A DNA stretch of 64,000 bases from Meconema thalassinum (taxonomy: Eukaryota; Arthropoda; Insecta; Orthoptera; Tettigoniidae): the NCBI GenBank assembly GCA_946902985.2, contig OX336399.1, positions 160,580,411 through 160,644,410 of the forward strand. Direction: 5' to 3'. Below are positions 1-10,504 of this stretch, piece by piece. A program made the translations under genes and the position numbers. Below the pieces are notes generated by a model, which was given only the letters and a program-made list of their open reading frames with translations, ran no database searches and was not told the origin of the DNA. Every line of letters begins with the position of its first letter. Position 1 is the first letter of the stretch.

Positions 1-1211
1 GAAGTTGCAAAGACAATAGACGCTGAGTTTCATAAATTTCATGGCAATTCGCTATCAAATGATAGTCTAAGTTTATATTCAATGAATTAACCAGCAGGAC
101 CTTGAAAAAATTGTCTCATATTAATATTGCATATGAGGTTATTCAATGTTTAGCTCGAACCCGAACATATATTAGGTTTCGGCAATTCACAGAGAAAATT
201 GAATCGCAGAATGTGTAAATTCACCAATGTGAAAAAATAGTGGATCTCGTTAAAGGACCATTACTATTGTTTAGAGGTACGCCGTATTCATCATGACCAA
301 CATTATTATGAGTGTTTACAATACAAAGTATGTACAGTGTTATAATAAATGCTTTTATTAACGCCTTCAAGTTATATTATTATGACCACAGACGCGTAAA
401 ATACAGAGAGATGTGTCACCGAACGCAATGCCCCCGTTGTGACGTCATCCGCACGAGAGAGAGAGGGAGCGATCCGCCTCACCATTGTAGTTACACCATG
501 CACATAACTATAAAATTAAAAAAAACAAAGGAAGAAAATTTTACTTTTCTTACCTCAAAGACGAAGATGTTGTTTATCTCCTACATAACATCCTTCTTTC
601 AAAGAGTAAACAGGATCAAAATGTCTGCTACCAGGAGAGCCAACCTCTAAGAAATATTAAAAAATGTCCCTCTTTCAAAAAAAAGGATTTAATGAGCTTG
701 TCTCACTGTGGCCCATGTCTCACTGTGGCCCACCTTCCCATACTCATACCAAATTTGAAGATAAAATCTTGACTAGTTTAATATTTATGTGCATTTTTAT
801 AATCAAGTGCACTCTAGTATGCTCAGTAGAAAAATGTCCGGTCCACAGGGTATGTGACAAGCTCAAGCATCCGGTCACCAATGTGTTAAGTACCCCATTT
901 TTGTACATAAAAGCGTGTTATTTTGTAATATCTTATTTCTCTCAGGTTAGGGCATGTAAATATTTGTTTTCCTGCCTAATGTAATTGGGCACAATTTGTG
1001 TTGACCGACTGGAAAGCATTCTTTAATAATGTTATCTCATTTCAAGTCCAAGGGCTCCTACCCCATCCCTGACCCCTATACATTCACTGCTACAGTCACC
1101 ACAGGAACACAGGTTATCAGACATGGGGCTAATGGCCAAGATGTTTCAAACCCTGAAAAATGACGACGATGACGAGAGGATGTTGCAATGTGCCAGTGTA
1201 TCATTCTGTGA
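1..1211. other. No gene recognised; degenerate, AT-rich
   Basis: No host exon could be supported. Short conceptual peptides in the first 250 bases (around CLARTRTYIRF) faintly resemble the tail of cut-and-paste transposases, but two frames and stops intervene and I do not assign a family. A 15-base phrase (TCTCACTGTGGCCCA) is repeated back to back near 703-732. No TIR or TSD was found. Confidence 0.4.
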
Positions 1212-1345
1212 ACATGGTGGCCACTTCTCCTGGAAATCCTGGAAAACTCCTTGATTTTTATTAGATCTGGATAACTCCTGGAAAATGCCTGGAAAATGAC
1301 GAAAAATTTGAAAACTCCTGGAAAATAGCCCCTGTTAGTTAATTA
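1212..1345 (+). repeat. Partial copy (left end) of the CATGGTGGCCACT TIR element
   Basis: It begins CATGGTGGCCACT and continues as CCTGGAAA-type short repeats, ending near TTAATTAATTA. The same sequence forms the left end of the complete element at 14239-14963. Only the left terminus is present; the right end is lost and LINE sequence follows. Confidence 0.7.
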
Positions 1346-1349
1346 ATTA

Positions 1350-1602
1350 ATGAAGAAATGCTGAAAAGGATTGGAGAGAAGCCATGGTTATGGAATATGC
1401 TTACTCAGCAAAGAGACAATTTGATTGGACATATCTTGAGGCATGAAAGTCTTCTGCACACAATACTGGAGGACAATGTGGAAGGAAAGAACTGTAGAGG
1501 TAGACCACGGCTACGATACATAAAACAAATCATTCATGACGAGGGCTGTGATAATTACTTAGAATTGAAGCGACTAGCCACAGACCGGAGTTCATGGAAA
1601 GC
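1350..1602 (+). pseudogene. LINE (RTE-like) C-terminal coding fragment, part 1
   Basis: The translation from about 1358 has the hallmark C-terminal tail of RTE-like non-LTR retrotransposon polyproteins: a GHILRHESLL block, a GRPRLRY block and a final D-R-S-S-W-K motif. This region lies downstream of the reverse transcriptase and its role is unclear. The reading frame is cut after SSWK by the retroelement at 1603-3059 and resumes at 3061, so one LINE 3' end has been split. No RT domain precedes it, so it is a 5'-truncated dead copy. Confidence 0.75.
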
Positions 1603-3059
1603 CCCCCCAGGGGCTCACATCTAGTGGGATGTGGGTTGGCGACCACGGGGCCCCAGCTGAGTCCGGCATGGCTTCCACTTACTTGTGCCGGGCTCCTCTC
1701 TGTCTTCTTTCCTGTCGACCTCACTTGGTCAACTTTTGTTCTCTTCCAACCCCGACGGTATTAGGGCATCCGAGGCCTAGGGAGTCACTTCCTTTCCCTC
1801 CTTAATTGGCCCTTGTCTCATCTTTTCTGATTCCCTCCTTCTGCGAGGGGTCAGCCGTCTTTTTCTTTTCATGTTATCTCCTTCCTGCCTTCTGCTTAAG
1901 GCCCTCAAGGAGGCCGGGTGTATGTAGCCCCACCACTTTTGGTGCACCCTAGATAATGCTACACCCTCAGGGGCTCACGGCTGGTGAGTTCGGGAGTTGG
2001 CGACCCCGAGGGATTCCTGAGCTGGGTCCGTTTTCCCCTTTTGTCCCTTACTTTTGGGGCGGACCCTCTCCTCTCTCCCCTTTTCATTATATTTCCTTTC
2101 TCTTTAAGATTCCCGCACTGTTTTTCTTACTTGGTTCACCGTGTATCTAAATTCCCTTTTAGCGATTTTTTGAGGTATTTTTAATCTACGTTGCATTTTG
2201 TAAGTTTTTTCAATCTAAATTACATCTCGCGATTGTTTTCAACTTCAATTGCATTTTGTAAAGATTGACAATCTAAATTGCTTTTTGGTAAGTCTTTCAA
2301 TGCAGGTAGCCGGGCCTTTTAGTGAGAATTTTGAATTTCAATTGCATTTTGTAAGTATTTTCAACCAAAACCGCATTTCGCACGAATTTTGAATCTAAAT
2401 TTCATTTTGTTTGGTGGGCATTTTGCACATATTTTGATTCTTAATTGCATTTTGTGGGTATTTTGAATCTAAATTACATTTTGTCAAGTATTTTCAATCT
2501 AAATTGCATTTTGTAAGTATTGTCAATCCACATGAGTCGTTTGAATCTACCGTACATTTTGTAAGCATTTTCAACTTCAATTGCATTTTGTAAGTATTTT
2601 GAATTTCAATTGCACTTTGTGAATAATTTGGATTGGAACTGGGATATTTCAATCTGAATTGCATCGTGTATTTTCAATTTCAATTGAGTAAGTATTTTGA
2701 ACCTCAATTGCATTTTGTACGTAATTTCGATCTCATTTGCATTTTGTAAGTATTTTGAATTTCAGTTGCATTTTGTAGGTATTTCGACGCTACATTGCAT
2801 TTTGTACGTATTTTGAACCTAGCCTTCATTTTGTGGGTATTTTTCAATCTATTCCTTTTGTGAATCTTTTCATTCTAAATTCCCTTTTGTAAGAACATTT
2901 TGTGAGTTGTTTCAATCTGAGTTCCTTTTTGTAAGTATTTTCCGTCTCACTTTATTTTCGTTCTGGTTTCCATTTCATTATCATTTTCGCCATCACCCAG
3001 ATCATTAGGGGCCGATAACCTAGATGTTAGGCCCCTTAAAACAACAATTATCATCATCA
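1603..3059 (+). mobile_element. Non-coding retroelement, 1.46 kb, (ATC)n tail, 11-bp TSD
   Basis: The insertion is flanked by direct repeats TCATGGAAAGC at 1592-1602 and 3060-3070, and removing it restores a LINE reading frame. The 3' end reads ...GGCCGATAACC TAGATGTTAGGCCCC... then an (ATC)n tail, so it was retroposed. The 5' part is GC-rich and has no convincing ORF. The middle is an AT-rich tandem array. Related copies lie inverted at 55811-56617 and 58803-59530, and a 45-bp tail-only insertion sits at 31210-31254. It is probably a large SINE-like or non-autonomous element mobilised by an RTE-type LINE (inferred from the tail). I do not recognise a named family. Confidence 0.75.
2160..2960 (+). 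repeat. Degenerate AT-rich tandem array, ~27-29 bp unit
   Basis: Roughly 25-30 imperfect copies of a unit like TTTTGTAAGTATTTTCAATC followed by TAAATTGCA. It lies inside the 1603-3059 retroelement. The two inverted relatives of that element at 55.8 and 58.8 kb lack it, so the array expanded in this copy or was lost in the others. Confidence 0.8.
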
Positions 3060-3060
3060 T

Positions 3061-3110
3061 CATGGAAAGCTGCTACAAACCAATCTTCGGATTGAACACC
3101 ACAGAAGAAG
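3061..3110 (+). pseudogene. LINE (RTE-like) C-terminal fragment, part 2
   Basis: It continues the frame broken at 1602 (W-K-A-A-T-N-Q-S-S-D then stop) and carries a short GAAGAAGAAG-type 3' end. Its start duplicates 1592-1602, the TSD of the intervening retroelement. Confidence 0.7.
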
Positions 3111-3117
3111 AAGGAAA

Positions 3118-3205
3118 ACTGCTATGGTATTAGCTACTTGGAATGTGAGGACATTGAAGAGACCTGGCAAGTTGGAGGAATCAAGGAATGAAATGGATAA
3201 GTAAG
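3118..3205 (+). pseudogene. RTE-like APE endonuclease N-terminal fragment
   Basis: It translates to ATWNVRTLKRPGKL followed by EESRNEMDK. This is the start of the AP-like endonuclease domain of RTE-clade LINEs; the N of NVRTL is a conserved metal-site residue in that family. It breaks off after about 30 residues and abuts the preceding LINE 3' end. Confidence 0.65.
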
Positions 3206-3404
3206 ACCAGTGCTTTTTTCAGGGGAAACGTAGGGGTACGCGTACCCCTTTAACATCTGAAAACTGTCTAAGAAAAAGTTTTGGTACATTTGTATCTAGT
3301 CCGGCAAATATAACTTCCGACTTGAAAGTTCATCGATCAGCTGGCGTCAACGTGCTGTTCACTACAGCTGGAGGAGATTTCGAGTATGTTGTTGTTTCCT
3401 ATGG
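3206..3404. other. Unassigned; starts like a hAT terminus
   Basis: CAGTGCTTTTTTCAGGGG at 3211 has the CAGTG start common to hAT TIRs, followed by a small palindrome (GGGGTACGCGTACCCC). No partner end or 8-bp TSD was found, so this is only suggestive. Confidence 0.3.
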
Positions 3405-6400
3405 CTAGCCCGGATTCCAATCCATCAGCTTTCTTGCGTTCCAATAGAGTTGTGTGAGGTTTCCTGAAGTTCTAGCAGTCACATCAAGTTTGTTGCAATG
3501 TAGTAGGTGCCCCTTATCCATTTTACTTCCAGGTTCGTGACAAAGTGTGCATTCTTCAGATCTCAGGATGTTGATTCGTTTCAAATGAGCTGCAAGGCAG
3601 TCATGGCCAGTGTTAAGTCTGAAGAAGGCTACAGCTTCTCTTCTTGGTGTTAATTTATATTGATCCCATTTAGCATCAATGTCCTTCCATAATTTGGTTT
3701 CTGCTGTTTTCTTTGCCTTTTCTTCATACCTGTTTTTGATAGTATTTTAGCCTACTTTCGATTTTTGCAAAAAATGAAAGTAGTCTTATGAGATCAACAC
3801 AGGGTGAAAAAAAAGTGTGTCTGTCTGTGTGTGTGTATGTGTGTGAGTCTGTGTGTGTGTGTGTGTGAGTGTGTGTACTCTGAATGTCTGTCCCCCCCTA
3901 TCAATTTGAACATGGTGAACGCGAATTGAACGAAATTTGGTACAAAGGTAGCACTAGCAAAGGACACCTCAGTGTCATGTTTTTTATCGCAGTCATCTTG
4001 ACGGAAACGTAATGGCGGCCACACAAATGTTCAAAGCTTAAATCAAATTACGACTAACCTAATCATCCGATCTCAACCAAATTTTTCAACAACATACCTT
4101 TATGGGGGGAGCATCCTTTGACCAAACTAATAGGTCATCAGCCTAATAGTTTGCGGATGGCGGCCATCTTTGTGTGAAAATCTATTCCCCCTATTAATTC
4201 GAACACGGTGAAACCGAATGGAACAAAATTTGGTACAGAGGTAGTACTAGCAAAGGGCACCTCAGTGTCATGTTTTATATCGCCGCCATCTTGACGGAAA
4301 CATAATGGCGGCCACACAAATGTTCAAAGCTTAAATCAAATTACGACTAACCTAATCATACGATCTCTACCAAATTTTGCAACAACATACCTTTATGGAG
4401 GAAGCATCCTTTGACCAAATTAATAGGTCATTAGCCTAACAGTTTGCGGATGGCGGCCATCTTTGTGTCAAAATCGATTCCCCCTATTAATTCGAACACG
4501 GTGAAACCGAATGGAACGAAATTTGGTACAGAGGTAGCACTAGCAAAGGGCACCTCACTGTCATGTTTTATATCGCCGCCATCTTGACAGAAACGTAATG
4601 GCGGCCACACAAATGTACAAAGCTTAAATCAAATTACGACTAACATAATCATCCGATCTCTACCAAATTTTGCATTAACATACCTTTATGGAGGGAGTAT
4701 CCTTTGACAAATCTAATAGGTCATTAGCCTAATAGTTTGCAGATGGCGGCCATCTTTGTGTCAAAATCGATTCCCCCTATTAATTCGATCACGGTGAAAC
4801 CGAATGGAACGAAATTTGGTACAGAGGTAGCACTAGCAAAGGGCACCTCAGTGTCATGTTTTATATTGCCGCCATCTTGACGGAAACGTACACAAATTTT
4901 CAAAGCTTAAATCAAATTACGATTAACCTAATCATCCGATCTCTACCAAATTTTGCAACAACATACCTTTGTGGAGGGAGCATCCTTTGACCAAACTAAT
5001 AGGTCATTAGCCTAATATTTTGTGGATGGCGGCCATCTTTGTGTGAAAATTGATTCCCCCTATTAATTCAAACACGGTGAAACCGAATGGAACGAAATTT
5101 GGTACAGAGGTAGCACTAGCAAAGGGCACCTCAGTGTCATGTTTTATACCACCGCCATCTTGACGGAAACTTAATCGCGGCCACCCAAATGTTAAAAGCT
5201 AAAATATAATTACGACCAACCTAATAATCTAGTCTCTACCAAATTTTGCAACAACATATCTTTATGTGGGAAGCATATTCTGACCAAACTGCAAGATCAT
5301 CAGCCCAATATTTTGCAGATGGTGGCCAGTATGTGTGCAAATCGATTCCCCCTATCAATTCAAACACGGTGAAACCGAATTGAACGAAATTTGGTACAGA
5401 GGTAGCACTAGCAAAGGGCACCTCAGTGTCATGTTTTATATCGCTGCCATCTTGACGGAAACGGAATGACGGCCACCCAAATGTTAAAAGCTTAAATCAA
5501 GACCATACTAATAATTTGATCTCTACCAGATTTTGCAACAACATGCCTTTTTGTGGAAAGCAGCTTATGACGACTACAAGGTCATCAGCCCAATAGTTTG
5601 CAAATAGCGGCCATGTATGTGTGCAAATCCATTCCCCATATCAATTCAAACAGGGTGAAACCGAATTGAATGAAATTTTTTACAGAGGTAGCACTAGCAA
5701 AGAGCACCTTATATTCATGTTAATATCTGTATAGCACGTTGTATTTCAACAAGCTACTACAACCAAAATTCAATTATACTCCTTGAAAAGGACAAAGAGT
5801 TATAACCATACCCATGCATTTAGGAGAAAGTATGCTATATGTTCTTTACTGAACATCTTGTTTTAAGATCCTTTTTGCTGACATAAAATCAGTCTGACTG
5901 ACAGGTTGTTGTAGTATGGTACCTTTTTTTTGCTAATCTGTCTGCCTCTTCATTACCTGCTATTCCAACATGAGAAGGGATCCACTGAAATAACATCTGT
6001 TTGTGGAGTCTTTGAAGAGTTTTTATCATACAAAAAATTTCTTTCAGTTGTTTATTTTGAGGCTTATAATTTGACGAGACGGCTTGGATGGCTGTTTTTG
6101 AATCTGTAATGATAACACATTTTTGATAATCAATGTTTCTGCCTAATAACTGATAGAGTGCATGTGAAATTGCTCTTATCTCAGCAACAACGTTTGTTTT
6201 GTTCTGGCCTACTGGGAAGTAGAGTGAGAAGAGAGATGAATGTATTCCTGCTCCAGTTCTATTTTCTTTGTCTTGTGAGCCATCTGTAAATATTTTTAGC
6301 CATTGATTAGATGGATATCTTTCTTCTATTGTACAGAGGGCCAGTTGATTTAGGTCATGTGGTGAAGAGTCTTTCTTGCAGACCTCTTCTAGCAAAGTAA

Positions 6401-6485
6401 GATCTGTAGTCACTCGTATATTTCGAGTAATCCTTGATTTAAATCGATCTATTGAATCAGTTTCTTTTGGTCGGCAACTCGGCAC
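3405..6485 (-). pseudogene. Jockey-like LINE fragment: RNase H plus C-terminal region, interrupted
   Basis: Reading the - strand, 6485-5889 encodes an RNase HI domain: FTDGS (first catalytic D), a conserved E in AEIRAI, TDSKTAIQ (catalytic D), and HVGIAGNEEADRLAKK with the final H and D. The C-terminal region resumes at about 3740-3405 with RLNTGHDCLAAHLKRI and a CTLC...HLLHC zinc-knuckle-like motif, ending at a TAG. This domain order is typical of Jockey-clade LINEs with an RNase H domain. About 2 kb of tandem repeat (3747-5745) separates the two parts. Stops lie between RNase H and the interruption, so the copy is dead. Confidence 0.8.
3747..5745 (+). repeat. Tandem array of ~290-bp units, seven copies, inserted in a LINE
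   Basis: Unit starts recur near 3894, 4189, 4481, 4771, 5056, 5347 and 5634, each carrying TTCCCCCTATTAATTCGAAC or a variant and CGCCATCTTGACGGAAACGT. The left end has a short hairpin (TTTCGATTTTTGCAAAAA region) and a TG microsatellite (3815-3875). The hairpin plus TTATGAGATCA start recurs at 16905 (inverted) and 54936, so all three belong to one dispersed family; only this copy is expanded. No coding potential. The family is unrecognised. Confidence 0.8.
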
Positions 6486-7330
6486 TCAGTTCTTATAAGC
6501 ATGCAGGCTAGTGTTTGAGTCTGGGTAGGTTGTTATTTTGTGCGTGTGGTTAGTTTTGAAGGATGAAGAAAATACCCAACTATTTAACATCCACCCAGAC
6601 ATTGAAAAAGCTAAAAGTTAATGATTCGAACACAAACAATGACCGGACTTGCCGAAAATTGCAAGATCGTGATGTTTTGTCGACTATAACGGAGAGTACC
6701 CCTTAATTTGTTTCAGAAAAAAAAAAAAAAACACTGAGTAAGACCCAGGAAATGATGGCTCGACGTCTTTAAGACAATGTAAATCGCTATCTCAACTAGT
6801 TGGTGGTGGACTTCTTTGATGTGAGCATACGAAAGCTGCAGTAGCATCTACAAAAATGTTTGGATCGAAATGGAGTTTACACTGAAAAAATAAATAAATA
6901 AATAGAAGCTATCTAAGATTTATTGGGTTTTGAAACGGAACGTTGCCATGCAGAAATTATGGAACCTTATTTTACGATCCGCTTTCTTAGAGAGCTGTGT
7001 CTCTCAGTGCATTGGCATTGCTTGTGGTTCATAAGGGCCTTGCAATGGCAGAATGAGCATGTACTGAGCCAGTGTCTTGGTGAGGTGTACCGTACCAACT
7101 GATGAGTCCAAATGGTGCACTGGCCAATTGATTGAGATATCTGGATAATTTCAGTTTCTCTAAAACCCTAGCCAATAGTTTGTGTTCATTTCCTGCCCCT
7201 TTTCGTGTGTTAGTTTACACTGGCATATGTCACGTTTCATATTTAAGAAATGGTCTGGAATATTAATTTGAGGCAACCGAGTTTCCTGCCCAGTATTGTG
7301 CTGTATTGTCTCTCGTGACGTTCACCACCA
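6486..7330. other. No gene recognised; possible decayed hammerhead-like motif
   Basis: It holds a poly(A) run at 6718-6732 and an ATAAATAAATAAATA tract near 6888. At about 7085-7115 the sequence GGTGTACCGTACCAACTGATG, continuing AGTCC, contains the CTGATGA core and stem entry of a hammerhead ribozyme, but the required GAAAC box is absent. See findings. Confidence 0.35.
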
Positions 7331-8412
7331 CCTACGAGTAATACCTTCATCATTTCCGTCGTAAGTACCATCATAATCATCAGTTTATCTGCCTGATGGC
7401 AGGTTTCCTCATGGTCGGTCTCTCCACCTTATCCGGTCTTCAGCAGCACGTTTCATCAGCTCATAGGATTTATCAATCTTGATGGAATCCAGCATCTGAA
7501 ACCTTCTTCTTCCCTTGGACTGTCCCTTCTAATGCACTTTTCACCAAACCATCTCCCCTTATGCAGTCATCATCATCATCATCTTGCACAGTTTCCAGCC
7601 ACTGGCTGGGTCCGTTTGGAACACAAGCCTCTCCAACGTCTTCTGTCTTCCCACCATCTCTCAGCCTCCACCCTAGTCCAGTCTTCTCCTCTCTTCTTCA
7701 CGCTTTCTTCCACCCCCTTCAGCCACCTGTCTCTCGGTCTCTTTCCTTCCCACTTCATCTCGTGTATCCTCCTGGGTATCCTCTTCTCCTCCATTCGTTT
7801 TACATGTCCATACCATCTAAGTCTAGATTTCTCTATACCATCCTGTAATGGTTCCTCCTTCATTAATTCTCTGGTCCTCTCATTTCTTATTCTGTCCATC
7901 TTTGTTGCTCCAATACTGCTTCTCAAGAACCTCATCTCACTGGCCTGTATTTTGCTCTTGTCCCTTCCTTTCATAAACCAGGTCTCCGAGGCAAATGTCA
8001 GGATAGGGACATAGTACGTCCGATATATGATCCTTTTGCTGTTCTGAGGGACATCCTTGCTCCATAACATGCTTCTCACACTCCTCCGAAATGCTTCTGC
8101 CAGCCTCCCCCGCTCATTTATTTCTCTATCGTTTCTTCCATCATCTTGTATCAGGCTTCCCAGATTCTTATGTAGTGTCCAATCCAATTCATTTTTCTTT
8201 TCCTTATCATCTTTAGCATCATTCTTTCTTCTCCTACTTTCTTTAATACTTCCTCATTTCTCACTTTGTCCCTCCAACTTATTGTCTCCATTCTCCTCCA
8301 CAGCCACATTTTGAAAGCCTCTATTTTTCTCTCGTCTTCTTTCCTAAGCGTCCAAGTTTCTGAAATAAATTTTTACATTATTTTGAAAATTCTTAACTCA
8401 TTTGTAATATCA
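7330..8412 (-). pseudogene. RTE-like LINE C-terminal region, split by a younger RTE
   Basis: On the - strand, 8412-8176 encodes an RT-distal region (SETWTLRKEDEKK, MWLWRRM, WRDKVRNEEVLKKV, NWIGHY). The frame continues after the insertion at 7566-7360 with RGDGLVKSALEG, MLDSIKIDKSYELMKRAAED and RIRW. Excising 7567-8166 brings the GHY and RGDG parts together as in related LINEs. Frameshifts and stops make it a pseudogene. Confidence 0.75.
7567..8166 (-). mobile_element. RTE LINE copy, 5'-truncated, (GATGAT)n tail, 9-bp TSD
   Basis: It encodes the last ~200 residues of the same polyprotein as the copy at 22525-25685 (SLIQDDGRNDREINERGR, TYYVPILTFASETW, WYGHVKRMEEKRIPRR). It ends at the GGCTGGAAAC...GATGATGAT tail. 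Flanks CTTATGCAG (7558-7566) and CTTATGTAG (8167-8175) form an 8/9 TSD. The open frame lacks an RT core, so it cannot function. Confidence 0.85.
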
Positions 8413-8433
8413 GTGTATTGTTTCTCTTTCCAG

Positions 8434-8581
8434 GAACGAGAAGGAAGGTATCCCAGCAGACTTACTTCCCCTGCTGGATGTATGTGTGGAGGTCCCACAG
8501 CACGGAGTGACACGCTCGTTAAATGTGCATGTGACCGGAGCCCTCTTCATCTGGGAGTATTCCCGCCAACATCTGGTGTAA
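8434..8581 (+). CDS. TARBP1: TARBP1 terminal coding exon (SpoU/TrmH tRNA 2'-O-methyltransferase C-terminus)
   Basis: A polypyrimidine tract and AG at 8432-8433 (TTGTTTCTCTTTCCAG) give a clear 3' splice site. The exon begins with the last base of a Gly codon and then encodes 48 residues to TAA at 8579-8581. It contains [20 protein letters not shown], then [20 protein letters not shown], ending EYSRQHLV. This matches the end of the SPOUT methyltransferase domain of TARBP1: the N-E-x-E-G-I-P block is SpoU motif 2 and the S-L-N-V block is motif 3, which together form the knotted SAM-binding site. TARBP1 (yeast Trm3 homologue) methylates the 2'-hydroxyl of G18 in tRNAs. The reading frame is undamaged and spliced, so this is a live gene rather than a retrocopy. 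Upstream exons (the family protein is well over 1000 residues) must lie before this window or be hidden in it. Confidence 0.93.
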
Positions 8582-8828
8582 AGTACTGTCATGTGGAACA
8601 GTTGTTGAATGTTCACATTCTAGTCTTAGTTGGAGAGGCCCTGTTGTGGAGATGTCCTTGACACACACAGAGCCACCTGTGTGTCCATGTCTGAACCCGA
8701 CTTAAGATTTTTGAAACGTAGAAGTGGTATTTCGGGCGTAACTGCTCATGGAGCAAGTCTTGCTCGACAATCATGTCAGCTCCATGGGGAGCTGTGCCGT
8801 AAATACTGTTGCTATTTTTTTAAATGTA
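8582..8828 (+). other. Probable TARBP1 3' UTR / flank
   Basis: About 250 bases of unique-looking sequence follow the TARBP1 stop. No canonical AATAAA was seen before transposon-like sequence starts at about 8829, so the true transcript end is undetermined. Confidence 0.5.
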
Positions 8829-8905
8829 CGGTAAAACCTCGATAATTCAAAGTGGCTGGGACAGAAAAAGAGGAATTTGAATTACAGACTTTGGTCGTAT
8901 TAACT
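8829..8905 (+). repeat. pogo/Tigger-like terminal sequence
   Basis: TACGGTAAAACCTCGATAAT followed by TCAAAGTGG resembles pogo/Tigger TIRs (TA target, then CAGT-type ends with CTCGATAAT). A matching opposite end was not found nearby. Confidence 0.4.
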
Positions 8906-9149
8906 CAGACGATTTTAACCAAGGTGCTCCCACGGCCCTGGCCGGCCCCGGCAGTGGCTCCGGCGCTGTGCTATAGCACCGTTGAGGTGGTGGGGGAATG
9001 ACGGGGAAGGGGCAGAGGCAGAACCACAAGTCACAGCTTACGAAAATAATAGTATTTATGACAATTCTGTGAACACATGAACACACAATTTATTCCGTTT
9101 GCCTCAATGTACATTTAGCGTTTAAATCGATTGTTGACATCGTTTTGCG

Positions 9150-9455
9150 GCAACTAATTTACCAATATTGGGTACAATCGATTTGGCCGTAGAAATTCTA
9201 AGTACAGCCTCTAAGACAGCATCAGACAGTGAAGTCCTAGTTCTACATTTATTTAAATTCAGATTTGAAAGCATCTGTTCGCATGCATAAGTTGCTGCGC
9301 AACGATGTCATCGTAGGTTGAAGCATGTTTATTGTGGTAGTGTCGTCGAACGATTGAAGACTTGACGCTTAAAATGATATGGCAAATTAAACATTGAGCT
9401 TTTTCTTTGGTATTGACAACAAAATATGCATCCACCCATGAAAGATTTTTAACGT
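9150..9455 (-). pseudogene. hAT transposase N-terminal (BED zinc finger) fragment
   Basis: The - strand encodes WVDAYFVVNTKEKAQCLICH, then VRRHYHNKH with ASTYDDIV downstream. This is a BED-type C2-H2 finger (C-x2-C ... H-x4-H) as found at the N-terminus of hAT transposases and their ZBED/SCAND3-like relatives. After a frameshift the helix SLSDAVLEAVLRISTAKSIV follows. No DDE catalytic core or dimerisation region follows, so only a remnant survives. Confidence 0.6.
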
Positions 9456-9689
9456 AGGAGAAACCGACTGCTCCGCTGTCTGTTCTGTCGAATAGATTCT
9501 ACTGAGATTTACACACACACAGTAGGAATGAATGTACTGTCTCTTACGCACACATCCACCGACCACTGCGAGGGGGTGGAGTAGGTGGGGAAGAGGGGAA
9601 CGGTGCTGCTGAGGGCAGCGCTGGTGCGCCCCAGCACTAAGTGCTCGAGTTGGAAAGGCCTGTGTTAACTAAACCAAACCCCCCGACGC

Positions 9690-10430
9690 CAACATCATCA
9701 TCATCATGAACCGGCTCCAGTTTCCCGGGTGTGGTGAATGTGCGCTCTCCATTTAGTTCTCTCCAAGAATGTCTCCCCTTCCACCTGGTCCATTCATCTC
9801 TTCCTCTTGGTCTCTTCTCTTTCAGTTCTTTCTCAAACCACACTCTAGCTGTTCTCTGTGTGTCCATTCTTTTGAGATGACCGAACCATTTCAGCCTGGC
9901 TTCAACACAGATCTCATTAAGAGATTGTTCTACTTGAACAAGATCAGGTATCTCATCATTTTTCATTTTGTCTTCTGAATCACAGTTCTTAAAAACTTCA
10001 TCTCCACCACCTGTAGTTTGCTGGTATTTCTCTTGCACTGGGTACAGGTTTCTAAGCTATATGTAGTAACAGGTACAAAGAAGCTCTTGTAGAGTATTAG
10101 TTTTGATCGTAAAGGAACTTGCTTATACCAAAGAAGCCCTCTCACGAGATGATAAAATTGTGCTCCGTGTTGAACTCTACTAGTGATTTCTGCAGATGGT
10201 TGGTTATCTGTGGACACTACACTGCCAAGTTAACAGAACTGATATACTTGTTCTAACTTTGTACCATTCAGAGTGATGTTAGTACAGATGTTTCGTCGGG
10301 GCATCACTACCGTTTTGGACTTGCTTATATTCAGACCAAATTGCTTGAATATAGCATTCCAATCATTCAGCTTCTGTTGTATTTCAGCCTCATTACAACA
10401 TCATCTGCAAATGCCACCATAAATACCCAA
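9690..10430 (-). pseudogene. RTE-like LINE 3' end (third family), (GATGAT)n tail
   Basis: On the - strand, 10217-9963 encodes SLLWYKQVPLRSK-like thumb sequence and YSLETCTQCKRNTSK. Then 10038-9637 encodes ARLKWFGHLKRMDTQRTARV and a GRDEWTRWK block, ending at a GGTTCATGATGATGATGATG tail. Upstream, frame-broken sequence to 10430 shows a degraded FADD-type region. The C-terminal layout matches RTE-clade elements but is distinct from the 22.5-kb copy. Frameshifts make it inactive. Confidence 0.7.
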
Positions 10431-10504
10431 AAGTCGAGACCTTGCGACCAATGGAAACGTGCAATTATTGTTATGCCGATTTGCAACTCTTGATGCTATC
10501 CAAT

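Noticed and set aside
312..984. Two short + strand ORFs near the start
   Set aside because: No family features, low-complexity composition and no splice or repeat support.
1956..2184. Short ORFs (and 58923-59579 on the - strand) in the 1603-family element
   Set aside because: Frames are not conserved between copies and show no domain; the element looks non-coding.
8266..8661. 131-codon + strand ORF overlapping the TARBP1 exon
   Set aside because: It uses a different frame; the TARBP1 frame is the one with family similarity and a matching splice site.
8829..9647. A complete pogo or hAT element after TARBP1
   Set aside because: A Tigger-like end and a hAT N-terminal fragment occur, but no matching TIR pair or TSD could be found.
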